This document shows, piece by piece, positions 6,830 to 8,474 of a stretch of DNA of 8,474 bases. Under the pieces are notes generated by a model. The model searched no databases. It had not been told where the DNA came from and was given only the letters and a program-made list of their open reading frames with translations. Both the position numbers and the translations under genes were made by a program. Each line of letters opens with the position of its first letter. Position 1 is the stretch's first letter. The DNA comes from Ktedonobacter sp. 13_1_20CM_4_53_11 (GTDB taxonomy: Bacteria; Chloroflexota; Ktedonobacteria; Ktedonobacterales; Ktedonobacteraceae), in NCBI GenBank assembly GCA_001919995.1, contig MNIY01000051.1, forward strand, positions 1-8,474, written 5' to 3'.

Positions 6830-7984
6830 CTAAGTTGCTGTAGCCGCAAGCGGTACTGTTACCGGTGGCACATCTGCGACATCAACCCAACGTCGCTCTT
6901 GCGCGGATTGCAGGACGGCATCGATTACGGCCTGACAGCGCATACCGTCATAGAACGTCGGGATATCGCTGTTGCCAGCCACGATGGCCTGGATAAAGGC
7001 AAAATCCTGGTCATAACGGAATGTCGTGGTAGGTTCGCCCACCAGGGGATCACGAGGCGAGCCAGGGGAAGCCAGGAAATCGCGCGGTACGGGAACAGTC
7101 TCTAAGATACCACCCGCACTTCCAAGGGTAATTTCGTGTGGGCGATGCAGGTGGTAGATCAGTGTTCCTTCAGTGCCATAGACCTCAAACTCGTCAAGGC
7201 TCCGCCCACCACTTTCACGCCCTTTCGCTACCTTACTCAAGTTAAAAGAGGCGACGGTTCCCTGCTCAACGCCGACGCCTTCAGCAAATTCGGCAATAAA
7301 CGAGGCGAAATCCTCCACATCAGCCGGTGCTGGTATTCCATCGCGCCCGGGACGTAGCGGGACATAAGTGCGTGTCAAACCGATCACGCGAGCAATAGGG
7401 CCAATTAAGTCATGGCAGAAGTCTATGCGGTGGGCGCCCATGTCACCGACCTCGCCCGCTCCAGCCAGCGCACGCTTCTGTCGCCAGCCCAGGTGAGTCT
7501 CAGGAACGTCCATCAGACGGGCGATCCTCAGATGACGCGGCAAGCCGATGGTTCCCCGACCTAGGAGGTGCTTGAGATAGCGCATAGCGGGCACGAAGCG
7601 ATAGGTAAAGGCCGTCATATGGCGCACGCCAGCGTGCTCGGCAGCCTCGTACATCTGTACCGTCTCGGCGTAGTTCATACCGAGCTGCTTCTCGGTGAGT
7701 ACATGTTTTCCAGCGGCGATGGCAGCAAGTGCGACAGGGGCATGCATGTTTGTGGGAGTAGCAATGACAACGGCATCGACGGCTGGATGCCGCAACAGGT
7801 CGCCGTATTCCGTAAAGGTGTGCGCCACATCGTATTCCTGCGCACACTGTTGCAGGAGATCGGGATTGATGTCACAGAGCGCTGCAATCTCCGCCTGTGG
7901 GCAGAGTCGTAACCCTGGCAGATGCACGTGGCTACTGATACCGCCGAGGCCGATCACACCAACACCAACTCTTGACTCACGCAT
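6830..7984 (-). CDS. Gfo/Idh/MocA family oxidoreductase (paralogue 4)
   Basis: A protein of 384 residues. The ATG at 7984 follows AAAGGAA (7991-7997), with a 7-nt gap from its AGGA core. The Rossmann motif G-V-I-G-L-G-G-I-S is at 9-17, the acidic strand end C-D-I-N at 37-40, A-T-P-T-N-M-H at 75-81 and G-D-M-G-A-H-R-I-D at 180-188, supplying the conserved D181 and H185. The family's E-K-P signature reads E-K-Q at 98-100; the lysine (K99) is retained, so activity is not excluded. A predicted cytoplasmic NAD(P)-dependent sugar dehydrogenase. It is the first gene of the minus operon and divergent from the DgoD-like gene across a 282-bp regulatory region, so the two transcription units may be co-regulated. 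The substrate is unknown. Confidence 0.93.
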   Translation of the reverse strand: MRESRVGVGVIGLGGISSHVHLPGLRLCPQAEIAALCDINPDLLQQCAQEYDVAHTFTEYGDLLRHPAVDAVVIATPTNMHAPVALAAIAAGKHVLTEKQLGMNYAETVQMYEAAEHAGVRHMTAFTYRFVPAMRYLKHLLGRGTIGLPRHLRIARLMDVPETHLGWRQKRALAGAGEVGDMGAHRIDFCHDLIGPIARVIGLTRTYVPLRPGRDGIPAPADVEDFASFIAEFAEGVGVEQGTVASFNLSKVAKGRESGGRSLDEFEVYGTEGTLIYHLHRPHEITLGSAGGILETVPVPRDFLASPGSPRDPLVGEPTTTFRYDQDFAFIQAIVAGNSDIPTFYDGMRCQAVIDAVLQSAQERRWVDVADVPPVTVPLAATAT

Positions 7985-8041
7985 ACCATGTTCCTTTCGC
8001 AGTTACGTTCATTGTTGGCTTGAAAACTTTGTTGAGATACG

Positions 8042-8079
8042 CTCTCTTCTGTTTTTAGCAGGGGCAGCTGTTAAGAGAG
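8042..8079. repeat. Inverted repeat in the leader of the minus operon
   Basis: CTCTCTT (8042-8048) and AAGAGAG (8073-8079) are perfect 7-bp arms around 24 nt. It falls within the predicted leader of the minus-strand mRNA and directly upstream of the plus promoter's -35 box. It could be an RNA stem or a regulator-binding site; nothing further supports either. Confidence 0.3.
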
Positions 8080-8092
8080 GTTATTTGTTGCC

Positions 8093-8121
8093 TTGACAGG
8101 CAATAGGGTACAACTTATACT
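8093..8121 (+). promoter_or_regulatory. Near-consensus sigma-70 promoter for the DgoD-like gene
   Basis: TTGACA (8093-8098), a 17-bp spacer and TATACT (8116-8121). The -35 box matches the consensus fully and the -10 box matches at five of six positions. The predicted transcription start is near 8128, giving a leader of about 139 nt before the ATG at 8267. Promoter strength this close to consensus usually calls for repressor control. Confidence 0.65.
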
Positions 8122-8124
8122 TCA

Positions 8125-8153
8125 AGGATACTATGGGCTCCTGCTATTGTCAA
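8125..8153 (-). promoter_or_regulatory. Sigma-70-type promoter for the minus-strand operon
   Basis: Read on the minus strand: TTGACA (8153-8148), a 17-bp spacer and TATCCT (8130-8125). The -35 box is perfect; the -10 box matches four of six positions including the key T-A and final T. The predicted start is near 8118, leaving a leader of about 134 nt before the ATG at 7984. It faces and overlaps the plus-strand promoter. Confidence 0.55.
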
Positions 8154-8213
8154 ACACGACATTGCTTTATGTATGCAGTATGAGGATGCCAGGCGTACTG
8201 TTCTCGCTGCATG

Positions 8214-8227
8214 CATTGTCCACAATG
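8214..8227. repeat. Short inverted repeat in the DgoD-like leader
   Basis: CATTGT (8214-8219) and ACAATG (8222-8227) are perfect 6-bp arms with a 2-bp centre, about 40 bp before the ATG. The size suits a dimeric regulator's operator, but chance occurrence is quite possible. Confidence 0.25.
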
Positions 8228-8266
8228 TTGTCAATCTTCATATAAATCAGGCTAGAGGGAGTACTT

Positions 8267-8474
8267 ATGCAAATTACTGCACTGGAATTGTTTCAGGTAC
8301 CGCCGCGCTGGCTCTTTCTCAAGCTTTCGACCGATAGCGGTATCAGCGGATGGGGAGAACCGATCCTTGAAGGCCACACTGAGGCGGTCGCTGCCGCGGT
8401 GCGAGCAGCAAGCGAGTACCTCGTTGGACAGGATCCCACCCGGATCGAGGAAATATGGCAAGTGTTGTACCGTG
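8267..8474 (+). CDS. dgoD: D-galactonate dehydratase-like, enolase superfamily (N-terminal part, cut by window edge)
   Basis: The first 69 codons of a gene that runs past the right edge. The ATG at 8267 follows GAGGGAG (8255-8261) at 5 nt. The N-terminus is the capping domain of the mandelate-racemase/muconate-lactonising-enzyme family. It shows P-P-R-W-L-F-L-K (residues 12-19), G-W-G-E-P (28-32), an L-E-G-H segment (34-37) and V-G-Q-D-P-x-R-I-E-x-I-W-Q (52-64). From memory these match E. coli D-galactonate dehydratase very closely over the same stretch. DgoD removes water from D-galactonate to give 2-dehydro-3-deoxy-D-galactonate in the De Ley-Doudoroff pathway. The catalytic barrel lies outside the window, so related sugar-acid dehydratases with the same N-terminus cannot be excluded. 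Divergent from the minus operon, it probably consumes an aldonate made by neighbouring dehydrogenases; that link is an inference. Confidence 0.78.
   Translation, partial: MQITALELFQVPPRWLFLKLSTDSGISGWGEPILEGHTEAVAAAVRAASEYLVGQDPTRIEEIWQVLYR

Larger units (their letters stand above)
7985..8266. other. Divergent intergenic regulatory region
   Basis: This 282-bp stretch holds no convincing gene. It contains two opposing sigma-70-type promoters (8093-8121 and 8125-8153), a 7-bp-arm inverted repeat (8042-8079), a 6-bp-arm inverted repeat (8214-8227), two tiny overlapping open frames (8133-8245) and the ribosome-binding sites for the genes on both sides. The leader is about 134 nt on the left and 139 nt on the right if the predicted start sites are right. 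Confidence 0.7.

Noticed and set aside
6419..7105. Plus-strand open frame of 228 codons
   Set aside because: It runs antisense across the SDR and fourth Gfo/Idh genes, both of which have full sets of family motifs. No ribosome-binding site and no recognisable domain.
7985..8023. Eleven-codon frame (ATG AAC GTA...) overlapping the start of the fourth Gfo/Idh gene
   Set aside because: No ribosome-binding site upstream and too short to distinguish from chance.
8216..8246. Second promoter close to the DgoD-like gene (TTGTCC with TATAAA)
   Set aside because: The 19-bp spacing is poor, and the start would fall on the ribosome-binding site, leaving no usable leader.

Overview
The window looks like part of a bacterial accessory carbohydrate-catabolism locus. 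The base composition is moderate in GC by eye. The mix of genes (a ThuA-like protein, several Gfo/Idh/MocA oxidoreductases and xylose-isomerase-like TIM barrels) recalls soil bacteria with large genomes, such as Ktedonobacteria (Chloroflexota) or Paenibacillus-like Firmicutes. I lean towards the former, but the taxonomy is an inference from protein flavour only. No transporter, regulator, RNA gene, mobile element or CRISPR array is visible.

Layout. The plus strand from the left edge to 4953 carries a co-directional set: the C-terminal part of a ThuA-like protein (to 428), a Gfo/Idh/MocA oxidoreductase (501-1628), a TIM-barrel isomerase/epimerase-like protein (1696-2697), a second Gfo/Idh/MocA protein (2714-3859) and a third (3919-4953). 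It meets a minus-strand operon tail to tail with only 3 bp between stop codons. Read in its own direction, that operon contains a fourth Gfo/Idh/MocA protein (7984-6830), an SDR dehydrogenase (6774-6007) and a second TIM-barrel protein (5928-4957). A 282-bp regulatory region (7985-8266) separates it from a divergent plus-strand gene, cut by the right edge, whose N-terminus strongly resembles D-galactonate dehydratase (DgoD).

Function. Four Gfo/Idh/MocA enzymes of different subfamilies, two AP-endonuclease-2-type TIM barrels with intact metal ligands, an SDR, a ThuA-like protein and an enolase-superfamily sugar-acid dehydratase suggest oxidative breakdown of sugars, glycosides or sugar acids. 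In such a route a hydroxyl or anomeric carbon is oxidised with NAD(P), the keto-sugar is isomerised, epimerised or cleaved, and the aldonate is dehydrated to a 2-keto-3-deoxy acid. The substrate cannot be read from the sequence.

Regulation. The best regulatory signal is in the divergent region. A near-consensus sigma-70 promoter (TTGACA, 17 bp, TATACT) faces right. A second (TTGACA, 17 bp, TATCCT) faces left. The two are arranged symmetrically around position 8123, so both cannot be occupied by RNA polymerase at once. Stem-loops sit just before the ribosome-binding sites of one gene in each operon (1656-1676 and 6802-6822).
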